From: Lepus europaeus
Taxonomy: Eukaryota > Chordata > Mammalia > Lagomorpha > Leporidae
Assembly: GCF_033115175.1 (NCBI RefSeq)
Contig: NC_084838.1
Span: 46,293,468-46,357,467, forward strand
Direction: 5' to 3'
DNA: 64,000 nt
Shown here: piece by piece, positions 22,981 to 35,030 of the stretch
How positions within the stretch are numbered: position 1 is the first letter of the stretch
Layout of the letters: each line of letters starts with the position of its first letter
Position numbers and translations under genes: made by a program
Notes under the pieces: generated by a model
The model's database searches: none
What the model saw: the letters and a program-made list of their open reading frames with translations, nothing else
What the model was told of the DNA's origin: nothing

Positions 22981-23585
22981 TCAAGTAAAAATATTTGGAG
23001 ACCAAAAAGTAAAAATTATGTTGTCTTTACTATATAGTTCCTGTTAGAATTATTGATGCAACATGTATAATAATTTCATAAAGATAAACTAAGAGAATAT
23101 ACACTATATTTTCTAATTAAATATTTTTATTGTTAGATTAATATAACCACGTTAGATAAAAATCACTTTGGGCTGGTTTAAATCTAAAAGAGACATACTA
23201 AGCATATAAAAGATTATACCTTAATATAAGGTGTATTACAAATATACTGTCTACACTCCAGGGAGTACCAAAAGTAAGTGTCTTTCTTGAATCTTCACAT
23301 TGGATATAGAGAAAAAAAATCTGAAAGAATTTTAGTAATCTTATGCAGGCCATTATGTACAGTTTGCATCCTAAATTCATTCTGTATGAGGAATACAAAC
23401 AAACCCTCATGCCAAGTATTTAGGTAAATTTGGTGCAGGTTGTTAAAGCTTCTGAATGTATGCAGGAGGAAATGTAAATGCTATTTGGTTCAATTCATAT
23501 TTGGTTCAGGCATCAAAGTATTCTTGCAGAATTCTTAAGATAATGTTTCAAGGAATATGAGCTTGGACTAAATAGTCACCTAATA
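22981..23585. other. Unassigned background
   Basis: AT-rich, with no recognised gene or repeat. Confidence 0.4.
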
Positions 23586-23587
23586 TA

Positions 23588-23712
23588 AGAAGACTTCAAA
23601 AAGTTTATGTGACATTTAATTAAAAGATAAGTTTATTTTTTTGCAAAAATATTTGTGGAAAATGCACATTTTGAAAAACTAAAAATTCCATTTTCTACAA
23701 ATTGAAGTAATT
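23588..23712. mobile_element. Possible short inverted-repeat DNA transposon (MITE-like)
   Basis: The stretch starts gacttcaaaaagtttatg and ends, about 125 bp later, with tctacaaattgaagt, an imperfect inverse of the start. The AT-rich middle (ttgcaaaaatatttgtgg) is itself partly self-complementary. This resembles a mariner-type non-autonomous element, but I cannot name the family. Chance similarity of AT-rich ends is possible. Confidence 0.35.
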
Positions 23713-24995
23713 TCATACACAAGTGAATACCTTGTCTCAGCTGAGAAATCAGGTATTAACCTCATTAATAACAAGAGAGATCCAAGGGGACTTCAGAAAG
23801 TCAGAATACCTGTTCTCTTTTTTCTGCTGTCAGCATGTTTGAAAAATAGAAGTTACAAATTTAACCTTTTGAGTGCATGTAATGAATGGTGAATTTAAAA
23901 TGGCCCAGACATCTCTATTGTGTTTTTAAAGATTTATCAAAGCTAAACATTTGCATGTTCTACTGGCATGAACTTTCTTTGTAGGTAAAACAATCTAGAT
24001 AACAGTGTATAATGAGAAATTAGTCCTTGCATTCCTTAGATTTTTGTTTCATGAAGTATTTTTCTTTAAGGATACAAGTCAGTGATTTCATGTTATGTGC
24101 AAGATTTCCAATATTAAAGTCTAGCTTAGTTGGAAAAAAAGATATTTCATCTTGTTGGTATTTCACACAAAGGCAATTATCTGTTGCTATCATGTTTGAG
24201 TTCCCAGAAGGCCAGGACTGTAGTATTTTATTAATGATGTTCTGTAAGAAGATATATATTGAATTGTGTGATTTCATTAAACAGTTGCCAAGGATATGCA
24301 GGTTTTTCTAATAAATCTAAACTGCCATCTCTCCCTTCTCTCTGGTTCCATTTTCTTTTGTCTTCCCAGAATCTGGTGGCTAAGCCTGGTTGTAGTTATC
24401 TGGAACAGTATGCTAATATTGCACATGCACGTATATTTGTGTATGAGCATATCCTGGTTTTTATGGAAAGAAACATAATTCATAGAGGATTTAGTACATT
24501 TGAGACTTCCAGGGCAGGATTATATTTTGAATATTTATCATGTGTTCACTCCATTTCCTTCTGCTTCATAATTTTCCTTAAGCTTCACAGAGCTTCTTCC
24601 CAGCCACAAAGTATAATTTTATTTTCCCAGAAAGTGAAAAACAGCATTTTGAAGTATGAAGGTATTTGTACATCCTCTAAGTTTCTTAATTCAGAGTAGA
24701 GGCATGATGTTGAATACAGAAATTCCTTCCCCCAACCACTGATTATGAGTTCTTCTTATAATCAACTGCATATGACTTTTTGGCAGTTGTGAAAAAAACT
24801 GAACCAGTTCTGAATGAATTTTCTGCTACTTCAGATGAACATTACAGAGGGAACTTGGAACTGTAAATAGCAAATTGAGTTGAAGTAAATGGTATCAGAC
24901 TACACAATGTAAGACTGAATCTTTAAGACAATAATAAAAGCAGTGTAATTCTTTCTTAAAAATTGACCTTAAATTATATTCTTTTGTCTTTTAAA
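23713..24995. other. Unassigned AT-rich background
   Basis: Includes the longest non-repeat open frame in the window, a 146-codon plus-strand frame at 24259-24699. It shows no domain, no signal and ordinary AT-rich codon use, and shorter frames overlap it on both strands. I do not call it a gene. Confidence 0.4.
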
Positions 24996-24999
24996 TGCG

Positions 25000-25112
25000 T
25001 GCCACTGGATAGCAAGCTCCAAGAATTCAGATGATGCTGGTGATACACTCCTGTACCTCATGCTTAACTTAGTGCCTCACACATAGTAGACATTCAGTAA
25101 ATATTAACCAAA
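25000..25112 (+). repeat. L2 LINE 3' end
   Basis: Forward L2 tail: gatagcaagctccaagaattc, then cttagtgcctcacacatag and tagacattcagtaaatatt, which parallels the familiar 'agtgcctggcacatag...caataaat' ending. Confidence 0.65.
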
Positions 25113-25450
25113 TACAAAAGAAAGAATAGGAGGACATAGTTCACATTAGAGAAATGAAAATCAGATAAATATCAGGTATTTCAGCTTAACATTAGATGCA
25201 AGAAAACAGTAGGCTACCATTTTTAAGAGCACTAGAAAAAATCAAGACCTCAGATTTGGTACCCAACTAATTGTTGTTTAAATGTGAGAACATTGTTTTA
25301 TCATAAAAATCTCTGGAGCTTTGGCTTAGATACACACTGGGAACAGTTTGGATAAATTATTCACATAAGAAAATATATACACCTTAGGAAATGTTGCAAG
25401 AAATACATCTTTTAAAACTGTTTTTATTTCTTGGGAAAATCTGATGTTTT
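25113..25450. other. Unassigned background
   Basis: Nothing recognised. Confidence 0.4.
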
Positions 25451-26222
25451 CTTTTTTTTAACTTTTATTTAATAAATATAAATTTCCAAAGTACAGCTTT
25501 TGGATTACAGTGGCTTTTTCCTCCCCATAACACCCCCCTCCCACCCCTGCTTATTCTGGGTGGATGATCTTTCTTGATGTGTTATTGCATTCTGTTGGCC
25601 AGAATTTTATTGAGGATTTTTGCATCTATGTTCATCAGGGATATTGGTTTGTAGTTTTCTTTCAATGCTGCATCTTTTTCAGGCTTAGGGATTGAGGTGA
25701 TGCTGGCTTCATAGAAAGAATTTGGGAGGATTCCCTGTTTTTCGTTTGTTCTGAACAGTTTGAGAAGAATTGGAGTTAATTCTTTAAATGTCTGATAGAA
25801 TTCAGCCGTGAATCCATCTGGTCCTGGGCTTTTCTTTGTTGGGAGGGCCTTTATTACTGTTTCAATTTCTGTCTCAGTTATGGGTCTGTTTAGGTTTTCC
25901 ATGTCTTCCTGGTTCAATTTAGGTAGGTTGCATGTGTCCAGGAGTCTATCCATTTCTGGTAGATTTCCCTGTTTGCTGGCATACAACTCTTTGTAGTAAT
26001 TTCTGATGATTCCTTTTTATTTTTGTGGTGTCTGTTGTTACATTTCCTTTTTTGTCTCTGATTTTATTGATTTGGGTCTTTTCTTTTTTTAGTTAGTTGG
26101 GCCAATGGGGTGGTGTCAATTTTCTTTATTTTTTCAAAAAAACCAGCACTTTGTTGGGCTGATTTTTTGTAATTTTTTTTAATCCAATCCTGTTGATTTC
26201 TTCTCTGATTTTAATTATTTCA
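25451..26222 (-). mobile_element. L1 LINE, 5'-truncated with internal deletion
   Basis: A minus-strand L1. It opens on the left with a T run and the lagomorph L1 3' terminus (aaatataaatttccaaagta plus a C-rich 3'UTR stretch). At about 25,550 it jumps directly to reverse-transcriptase sequence of ORF2 and continues upstream to about 26,222. The whole C-terminal part of ORF2 and most of the 3'UTR are missing between them. Confidence 0.85.
25582..25986 (-). pseudogene. L1 ORF2 reverse-transcriptase fragment
   Basis: A 134-codon open remnant of L1 ORF2p, the endonuclease/reverse transcriptase that copies L1 RNA at nicked chromosomal DNA. It includes the N-terminal RT motif [13 protein letters not shown] (about residues 53-65) and IPKPEKD...NYKPISLMN followed by [11 protein letters not shown] near the end, i.e. 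fingers/palm up to RT block 2. It lacks the endonuclease, the catalytic YADD-type box and the C-terminal Cys-rich region, so it cannot act as an enzyme. Upstream the frame breaks. It is a piece of the dead L1 at 25451-26222. Confidence 0.85.
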
Positions 26223-26349
26223 AAATTGCTGAGAGCAAAGAGAAAGAGAGAGCGTATATAAACTATTACAATATTATAAATATGAAATGATAATGCTAAT
26301 GTGAGAGATTTTTTAACAGTCAATGTAATATGTGCTGAAGTGTTGTTTT
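26223..26349. other. Short spacer between L1 and CSINE
   Basis: AT-rich, with nothing recognised. Confidence 0.4.
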
Positions 26350-26364
26350 AAAAATAATGGGGAG

Positions 26365-26620
26365 GTGGACTGACGCTGTGGCGTACCAGGTAAAGTCGCC
26401 TCCTGCAGTGCTGGCATCCCATATGGGTGCCAGTTCAAGACCTGGCTGCTCCACTTTCGATCCAGCTCTCTGCCATGGCCTGGGAAAGCACTAGAAAATG
26501 GCCCAAGTGCTTGGGCCCCTGAACCCATGTGGGAGACCTGGAAGAACCTCCTGGCTCCTGGCTTTGTATCGGCCCAGCTCCGGCCATTGTGGCCATTTGG
26601 GCAATGAACCAATGGATGGA

Positions 26621-26658
<38 letters not shown>

Positions 26659-26723
26659 CTGCCTCTGCCTCTGCCTCTGCCTCTCTGTAACTTTGCCTTT
26701 TAAATAAATAAATAAATCTTTAA
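26365..26723 (+). mobile_element. CSINE with expanded CT / CTCTGC tract
   Basis: Forward C-repeat SINE. The pyrimidine region at 26,625-26,688 has expanded into (CT)n followed by about five CTCTGC units, longer than in sibling copies. Flanked by near-identical aaaaataatggggag (26350-26364) and aaaaataatggagag (26724-26738). Confidence 0.94.
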
Positions 26724-26738
26724 AAAATAATGGAGAGG

Positions 26739-26946
26739 GGAGAGCTATTACTTAAAAGTATAGAAAATAAGATAAAATTAAACTGAAATGTAGGAAGAAG
26801 TCATAGCATCAATAACTACAATGAAATGTTAACTGGAAAAGTGACAAATTCAAATAATTACATACAACATGATGACTTTTTTACATTAAAAACATGATAC
26901 ACATACACAGACATTATATATAACTATATATATATATATATAGCTT
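26739..26946. other. Unassigned, ends in (TA)n
   Basis: AT-rich sequence with a (TA)n microsatellite at about 26,922-26,942. Confidence 0.5.
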
Positions 26947-26984
26947 TTTTGAGATTTTATTTATTTATTTGAGAGGCAGAGTTG
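26947..26984 (-). mobile_element. Truncated CSINE 3' tail
   Basis: Only about 38 bp of a reverse CSINE: a gatttatttatttatttgag tail plus aggcagagtt. The body and head are absent, giving a severely 5'-truncated copy or a deletion remnant. Confidence 0.6.
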
Positions 26985-27034
26985 CTTTCAACTGAAGTGT
27001 ACCATATGGCCTATAGATGTGTACTAAAATATTT

Positions 27035-27415
27035 CTTTTAAAAAATTATGTAAGGTATACAAGTTTGATGTATTTCACATATACAGACTTAGGAACATAG
27101 TGTTATTTCCCACCCTTTCCTCCCTCCCACCCACGCTTCTTCCTCCTCCCTCTCCTATTCCCACTCTTAATTTTTACAGAGGTCTATTTTCAGTTTGCTT
27201 TATACTCATTGGATTAATCCTACAGTAAGTAAAGAGTTTAACAGTACAAATAAAAAAAAAAAACAAAAAAACACTGTTCCTCAACAGGAGAGACAAGGCT
27301 GTAAACGATCATCAAATTTCAAAATGTCGATTTTAGTCCAATATGTTACATTTTAGGTACTCTATTAATTACCATAGATCAGGGAAAACATGGTAAATAT
27401 TCCTATGTGAGGATT
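27035..27415 (-). mobile_element. L1 3'UTR fragment
   Basis: Minus-strand L1 3'UTR of an older type. Recognisable pieces are tttcacatatacagactt, ctcctattcccactctta, cagaggtctattttcagttt, ttcctcaacaggagagacaa and gatcagggaaaacatg. The same words recur in order in the nested L1 at 43,310. No ORF2 sequence remains. Confidence 0.8.
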
Positions 27416-27841
27416 TCAGGTGAGAAAGAACTGCAGAGTCCATATAAATAAACCCCATGAGATTCAAGGCTTTGCTCAAAATATTGCTGATGTCAATGTA
27501 GGAATCATTGAAAGAAGTGTTTAACTGATAATCAGCTAACTCTCTGTATGGATATTATTTCTGTCCTTAATATAAATGAAAATCTATTATTGGACCCGTA
27601 ATATGTTGTAGATGGTTAAGAAAACTCATTGAATGTATAATTTATTGATGTGATTATTTTGCCGAGATATATCTAGTTAGTTTTTCATGTGAATCTTTCC
27701 ATGTGAGAACATCTTTATCTGATTTCTAGACATTTGAAATATTCAAGCAATGCTTTCATATTTCAAGTGTCACAGGTGATAAATGCAATCTGCTGAGATA
27801 GCTTAATATTCAGAAACAGTATTAAAGAATAAAGGAAACTG
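27416..27841. other. Unassigned background
   Basis: Nothing recognised. Confidence 0.4.
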
Positions 27842-28030
27842 ACATTTCTTTTGAGTCTTATGTCAGGTGCTATTTATATATTATCTCAATAAGTCTCAAA
27901 ACAAACCTTGAGATAGGTAAAATTATCTCCACGAAAAAATTATTCTCCAAGAGAAGTTTCCTTGTTAATAAATAATAGTGCTGGGACCAAGCCCATATCC
28001 CTCTGAACCCATGTTTTGCTCCTTAAACTA
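27842..28030 (-). repeat. MIR remnant
   Basis: Reverse MIR: tatgtcaggtgctatttata, then ttatctcaataagtctc, aaaccttgagataggtaaaa, ttatctccacg and aataatagtgctgggacc. One of the better-preserved MIRs here. Confidence 0.7.
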
Positions 28031-28429
28031 TAATTTTCCCATTGTAATATGCTGCATTAAATATTTGTAGGCATCCTTGGATGTATAAAGGAAAAAAGAA
28101 ATTAACTATACAAAATTTGAGTGACAGGTTTGAGCCTATTGACTTGTAGGTCAGCATTCTAATGCCTTGGCCAAAAATCTTCTCAAATTAATCAGCCTTG
28201 GCTTCTTTTCTATACAACAAGGTGGTTAGAAGTGTGCCATAATGACCACCACCAGGGTCATTTCTCCCGTGTCAATACAGTTAATGCACGACAAACTTTC
28301 TCCAAGCTAAACACTCTCATCAGACATTACTGGGTTGACAATGTCCAGAAAATAAGATTCCTTTTTGAAGCCAAGAGCACACTCTAACAATAATGGAATG
28401 TCTCTACAAGTAGCTAAACTTTTAAAATA
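28031..28429. other. Unassigned background
   Basis: Nothing recognised. Confidence 0.4.
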
Positions 28430-29122
28430 GTTTTTATTATTTCATGAATTTCATATGTACAGTAATTTTTATTTTAATTTTTAATTAGTTTTTAACAGTT
28501 TCAATGTGATTTGTAGATACAATTCTAAGAACATAATGATATTTCCTTCCTTCCCCCTCTCTTCTTCCCTAACCCTCTCTCTGTCCCACCCTCCTTCCTT
28601 TCTTCTTTTAGTTTTTGAGATAACATTTTAAATTTACATTACGGTAAAAAATTCTTAATACTTAGCCAAATAAGTTTTACAAGTAATAAGCAAAACACAG
28701 CTAGTTTAGTGGGCATATAGACAATAGCTATAAACAACAATTGAATGGAAAAATGAGCATTCCACCTGCATACAGTAAATCTTAAAGTAATCACAGGTCA
28801 TTAAATGTATAGTATTATAACATTCTTAACCATTGGTTTGATAAAGTTATAAAATGAAGTTTTATTAATTGTATTTGCAGCAATATTGATACACACAGAT
28901 CTTTCATTTTTTCCTTCTCCTTTTTTTTGTGTTTGTCTTTTTAAATTTTAGCACCCACACATAAGGGAGAATATGAAGTATTCGTCTTTCTGGGTCTGGT
29001 TGATTTCACTCGACACAATGTCCTCTGGTTGTGTCCATTTTGCTATAAATGGTAGAATTTCATTCTTTTATAGCTGTATAATTTTCCATTATGTACATCT
29101 ACCAGATTTTCTTTATCCATTA
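28430..29122 (-). mobile_element. L1, old 5'-truncated copy
   Basis: Minus-strand L1 3'UTR and the last bit of ORF2. It begins with a T-rich tail and a C-rich 3'UTR (ttccttccttccccctctc). Toward the right come ctgggtctggttgatttcac, tggttgtgtccattttgct and ctgtataattttccattatg, typical of reversed L1 3' sequence. It abuts a second L1 3' end at about 29,125. Confidence 0.7.
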
Positions 29123-29888
29123 CAGTTCTAAGAAGATAACTATATTTCCCTACCTCCATTCTCCTTTAATTCCACCAATCCCCTTCCTTCCCTCCCGTCT
29201 TTTCTTTTCATTAATTTTGCAGACATAATTTTAATCTACTGTATAATCACAGGCTTAATTCACCACTTACCATGATATTCAACAAGTAAACAGTAGGAAG
29301 ACTACAGTTCAAAAGGAGTATTAAACAAAGACTAAAAACAACAATCATATCGCATAATGTTCCTATACATTTTTTTCATATTCTATATTAACTGCTATGT
29401 ATCAGAGAAAACATGATATTTGTCTTTTTTGGAGATTAGCATATTTCACTAGGCATTAAATCTTCCAGTTTCATCCATTTTATTGCAAAAGACAGAATTT
29501 CATTATTTTTTATAACTAAGTAGTATATATACCACATTTTGTCTATACAGTCATTAGGTGATGAATATTTAGTTTGATTCCGTATCTTGACTATTGTAAA
29601 TTGAGCCACAATAAATGTGGGAGTGCAAATAATTCTTTAATATGGTAATTTCATTTCATTTAGGAAAATTTCCTGGACTGATATGGCTGGGTTATATGGT
29701 AGATCTATTTTCAGATCTCTAAGGAATCTCTACAGTGTCTTCCATAATACTTGTACTACTTTACATTCCCACCAACAGAGTATTAGGATACCTTCTCCCC
29801 CACATCCTCACAAGCATTTATTGTATTTTGATTTTTGAATAATACCCATTCTAACTGGATTGAGGTGAAACCTCATTGTGGTTTTTAT

Positions 29889-30171
29889 TTACATTTCCCT
29901 GATGGATGCCCATGTTGTAACTGGATTGTTTGTTTTGAGCTGTTTACCTTCTTGAATTCTTTGTAGACCGTGGATGTTATCAATTGTATAGTTTGCAAAC
30001 ATTCTGTTCCATTTTGTCAGTTGCCTCTTCACTTTGTTCAGTGTTTCCTTTGCAGTGCAGAAGTTTGTTAGCTTGATAGAATCTCGTTTGTCTATTTTTG
30101 CTTTTACTTCCTTTACTAGTATATTTTCCAAGAAGTCTTTGCCTATGCCAATGTCCTGCAGATTTTCCCAA
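29889..30171 (-). pseudogene. L1 ORF2 remnant downstream of RT
   Basis: Open pieces in two frames encode LTNFCTAKETLNKVKRQLTKW and related words, the conserved ORF2 segment between the RT domain and the C-terminal Cys-rich region. A frameshift separates the two frames. The same segment is seen at 41,310-41,546 in the other L1. It has no independent function. Confidence 0.75.
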
Positions 30172-31036
30172 TGTTTTCCTTTAGTAATTTGATGATATCA
30201 GATTATACATTTAGATCCTTGACATATTTTCAGTTGATTTTATATAAGGTATGAGGTAGGGATCTTTTTTCATACTTCTGAGCTCATAGATCCAATATTT
30301 TCCATCACCATTTGTTGAAGTGACTGTGCTTTCTTCAGGGATTGATTTTGGTTCTTTGGTCAAAGATTAGTTGGTTGCAGATGCATGAATTAATTTCTGG
30401 GGTTTCTATTGTGTTCCATTGGTCTACATGTCTATTTCTGCACCAGTACTCAGCTCTTTTTATTATAACTGCCCTGTAGTATGTCTTGAAATCCAGAATT
30501 ATGATACTTCAGCTTTATTTTTGTTGTTTGAGATTGCTTTAGCTATTCAGACCTCTTATATTTCCATATCAATATTCACATCATTTTTTCTAGATCTGAT
30601 AATAATGTTCTTGGCATTTTTTTGAGATTATATTGAATTTATAAATTGCTTTGAATAGTGTGGACATTTTCATTATATTAATTCTTCTAATCCACGAACA
30701 TGGAAGATTTTTTTACCATATTTTAGTCTTTTCTTTCATTAATGTTCCATAATTTTCATTGTAGATCTTTCACATTCTTGGTTAAATATATCCCAAGGTA
30801 TTTAAAATTTTTGTAGCTATTATGATTGGTACTGATTTTACAAGTTCTTAGCCACAACATTGTTTGTGTATAAAAGATATTGGTTTTCTGTGTTGATTTT
30901 ATATCCTGAAACTACTAATCTCTCTTATAAGTTCCCATAGTCTCTAAGTGGAGTCTTTTCGTTCCCCTATATATAGGTTCATGTCATCTGTAAACAGTGA
31001 TCACTTGACTTCCTGTTTTTCAATTTCTGTTCCTTG

Positions 31037-31065
31037 GATTTATTTATTTATTTATTTATTTATCT
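31037..31065. repeat. (TTTA)n at L1 deletion junction
   Basis: About six TTTA units sit exactly where the L1 loses its RT core. They could be a later SINE tail remnant or a repair product. Confidence 0.75.
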
Positions 31066-32499
31066 TTTTTTGCCTTTAGATCATTAACATTTATTTAAAT
31101 AGCTTGACATCCTGGCATTGGGTGCATAAAAATTTATGGTTGTCATATCTTCCTGTTGAGTTGATACCTTAATCATTACAAAATGCCCTTCTTTGTCTCT
31201 ATTACCCATTTTTTGTATTAAATTCTATTTTGCCTGATATTGGTATGGCTGCACCTGCTCATTTTTGTTTTCCATTTGGAATAACTTTTTCCATCCTTTC
31301 ACTTTCAGTCTGTATGTATATTTGCTGATGAGGTGTGTTACTTGTAGGCAGCAAAAAGATGGGTCTTGTTTTTAATCCATTCAGCCAGTCTGTATCTTCT
31401 AATTGGAGAATTTAGACCATTTACATTCAAGGCATTATTGATAAGTAATGACTTTATTTTGTCTTTTTTCCCAAAATACTCCTTTTATTTTTCACTTCGG
31501 AATTCCTATGTATTTTTACTGCCTTAACATTTTTTACAATAATGACTATCTTTCTCTGTTTCTTCAAGTAGCATATCCTTAAGCATTATTTATAAGGCTG
31601 GATGAGTGGTGACGAATTCTTTCAGTTTCTGTTTGTTTTGGAAGGTCTTTATTTCATGTTAATTTATAAATTAGAGTCTTGCTCAGCACAGCTTTCTTAT
31701 TAACAGGTTTTTTTTTGTTTTTCCTTTTAGTACTTGGACTATGTCTCTCATTCCATCCTAGCCTGTAGGCTTACTGATGAAAAATCAGCTTTTAATCTAA
31801 TTGGGGATATTCTGAAGGTAATCCATTGTTTCTCTCATGTACATTTTAGAATCTTTTCTTCATGTTTTACTGTTGAAAGTTTGACTATAATATGTTATAG
31901 TAAAGATCTTTTGTGATCATTTCTATTAGGATTTCTATGTATTTCCTATAGTTAGATGTCCCTATTTTTCTCCAAATTAGGGAAGTTTTCTGCTATTATT
32001 CCACTGAATAGGCTTTCTAATCAATTCTGTCTTTCCATACTTTCAAGAACTCCTAAGACACTTATGTTTGGTCATTTGATAGTATCCCATGAATGTAGGG
32101 CACAATTTTCAATTTTTATCATTCTTGTCATTTTTTTTTTCTTTTTTTGTCTGACATATTTCCAAGGAATTGCCTTCTAGCTTGTAAATTATTTCTTCTG
32201 CCTCATCAAGCTTATTGGTAAGGATTTCCACTGTATTTTCTGTTTGACATATTCACTTCTTCATTTCTAATATTTCTGTTTGATTTCCCTTCATTATCTA
32301 TATCTCACAGGAAAATACAAGTGTTTTCTATGGTTTTCTTTAACTTATGGTTTTCCTTCTCATTTTTTTAGTAATCCTATGATAATTTTTTTAATTTCTT
32401 TTCAGGCATTTCATCGATCTCTTTGTCTTCACATTCTTATTTTGAAGTGTCATTGTATTCCTCTAGGGCAGTTGTTTTGCCTTCCTTGTTCATGTTTTT

Positions 32500-32526
32500 T
32501 GTTTGTTTGTTTGTTTGTTTTTTTAT
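32500..32526. repeat. (TTTG)n
   Basis: Five TTTG units within L1 5' sequence. Confidence 0.85.
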
Positions 32527-33585
32527 TTTTAGGCATTTGTGAGAACATTTGGTTTTCTTCTCTGATGGCTTTTATCCTTGAAATATGCATACATGGCTTA
32601 ATGGAGCGTCTGCTCCTAAAGTGAATATCCAGAGCTGTATGCTGGAGAGGATGGGGCATGGAGATGTGGTCAGTGCATTAGAGTGGGACAAGAGTCCAGG
32701 GTGACACTCTACTTGGGTGTGGTAGATATCTTCTGTTGTCAGAAAGGGAGAGGGTATGATCTCATCAGCTTCTGTCATCACAGCCTCACCTCCTCCCTGC
32801 CAGGTGATCAATGCCTGGGGTTGGCTCACAGTGGCTACACATCCCACTCACACAGGTCAATGAACCACTCAAAGGATCTGCATGGACATCATTGTGAGCA
32901 CAGAATTCTACAGTGACCAAACCCAGGCATTCAAGAATTCTGAGCCTCTGAAGCCAGATACTGCCTAGAGACCCAGCTACATCCCACGGCCTATCATGCA
33001 TTCACAGAGTTCCCCACAGTCTTAGCACATGAGACTCCCACAGTCACATGGTACAGTGGATCCACTTTCAGCCCTGTGAACCTTCCTTCAAATCTCAAAG
33101 TTAATGGGGATGGAAGATTTAGACCTCAATAAAATAATCTAGTTGTGCACGTTAACGAGCCTCCACAGCCTCTACTCACATTATTAAATGGGGCTTCCTC
33201 CCTGCTGGTCACTGGGTGTCTTTGTTGGATGATAGGAAGAAAGAAATGTGTTCTTCACTTCCAGAGTTAGGTGGGCATCCTGTCCTCTGCTAGTGTTCTG
33301 GGCAGGACTCAAAGTCATTGAAGTTGACAAGGTTCTCCCTCAGACAATATCACCAGTGACACCAACTTCTCTTACCTTGCACAAAAAAGTCGTGTCTTTT
33401 TTAGCCCCTAGCTGTGGGAGTCACCAGTGGTATCCCTGCTTGCTGCTGCTTATTTGTACTGCTCATGCTGCTCCACTGTGTGGATTGACATTCTTTCCTG
33501 AGTCCAGAAGATACCATCCTGCTGAGTTCAGATGTACCGACATTGTAAGTCCAAGTAAGCTGCTTGCAAGCAGGTGATATACACT

Positions 33586-35030
33586 TTTGTGGTTAACACA
33601 ACCCTAATTATAATGATAAAGTATTAGGATAACTCTGTTTCTTCCTGAAGTTTGCAGGTTTATGTATTAATGATTCTGCTTAGAATAGTAAGTGATGCCA
33701 GAATAAATTTAAAGAGGCTTGATACCGTACAGTTCTACAGCCTTACCAATCATTATGTGTGCAGTGAACTAGTCAAATGGGAGAGTTCTTGAGTCAAAGC
33801 TCACTGAGCAGAAGGTGCTGTACCAAACCGATTGCTTCTTGCTGCAAAGTCCCCCTTACCTTTTTGCTTCATTTGAAATATTTGCTCTGTAGTTAGCCAC
33901 ATGGGAAACATAGTGTAGTGTCTATGAGGGGAGCTTTCTATGCCAGTTATACAATTGAAAACCTTTACACATCACCCCTTTCTCAAAATAAATGTCAATA
34001 TTTTGTCTGCTAACTTAAAGCAATTCACAGATAAAATTAAAACTTAGTAGTTTCTTTGATATATAACAACTATTTTATGCCTCACTGTGGCAAGCTTTGG
34101 ATACATTTGCTTGTCTTTTTCTGCCAGAGGAATTTCATCAAACACCTTACATTTGTCAGGTTTAAGCCCTTGATATAGTATAGTGGTGAGATAAAATAAA
34201 TAAACCAGTAATGCTGCAAGCATTTAAATAGAAAAGTATAATGATTCAATCTAAAATTAAGGATTGGTGACTGAAATAAAAGATTTTATGATGCAAAATT
34301 TCATGAGGAATAGTGCGGAGCACCAGTCACTGGTTGTAAAATCCTAACTGCATTATCTCAAAACTGCATAGAATTAGGTAACTTCTGTGTTCTGATTGTA
34401 AAGGCTGCCTGAAGTCATATATTACTGGACCGTAAATTGTTCTGACTACATTTCATGCCTGATGAAGTCTTTACATTTATTGTAGAAAAGGTAAGGAAGC
34501 CCTTGTTCCATAACTAATCTTTTACGTTTTCTGAAACAGATAAGTCTTGTATGCTTCCTCCTAGTAAATGGCATAGGTTAAAAGTGTCTTATTGTTCTTT
34601 AAAAATAAATAGTATAATTAGGATTTTAGTTCAAGAAATCTTGAAATTAATTTTGATATATATGTACATAGAGATGTTATGTATTTTAATATAGTATGCT
34701 TCTATGAGTATATATATATATATATATACATATCTACTAATTTCTTTCAGTAAATGGCTACATTCAAAAAGATACACATAATTTAATATTCCAAAGGCAA
34801 TGTAATTGCAGATATTGTATAACACTGAAGAATGCTTTCTGATTTATAGCCTTAAACATAACATTGATGACAACACCTACTGCATGGGCAAAAATGTATT
34901 GAAAATTGGTTGAAACTGTTCTTAATAAGAAGCAGGCAGATCTAATGGGAAGTATATGGACTTAAGAGACAAACATAGCTGTATACAATTCTCAGTCCAA
35001 GCCTTCTGTATTTTGTAATCTAACTTTAGG
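33586..35030. other. Unassigned background
   Basis: No gene or confident repeat. A (TA)n microsatellite lies at about 34,708-34,728. Confidence 0.4.

Larger units (their letters stand above)
29125..33585 (-). mobile_element. L1 LINE, near full length but missing its middle
   Basis: A 4.4-kb minus-strand L1, read from 3' end to 5' end along the plus strand. 29,125-29,500 is 3'UTR. 29,500-31,020 is ORF2 C-terminal half up to the catalytic ADDM region (gttcatgtcatctg near 30,978). About 31,080-31,480 is ORF2 endonuclease-side sequence (aatgcccttctttgtctc, tctaattggagaatttag). 31,600-32,560 covers ORF1-side sequence, and 32,560-33,585 is a more GC-rich 5'UTR. The RT core and linker between ADDM and the endonuclease are absent, with a TTTA tract at the junction. 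Many stops and frameshifts make it inactive. Confidence 0.82.

Noticed and set aside
24259..24699. 146-codon plus-strand open frame outside repeats
   Set aside because: No domain or family resemblance, AT-rich codons like the background, overlapping frames on both strands, and no splice or promoter context.
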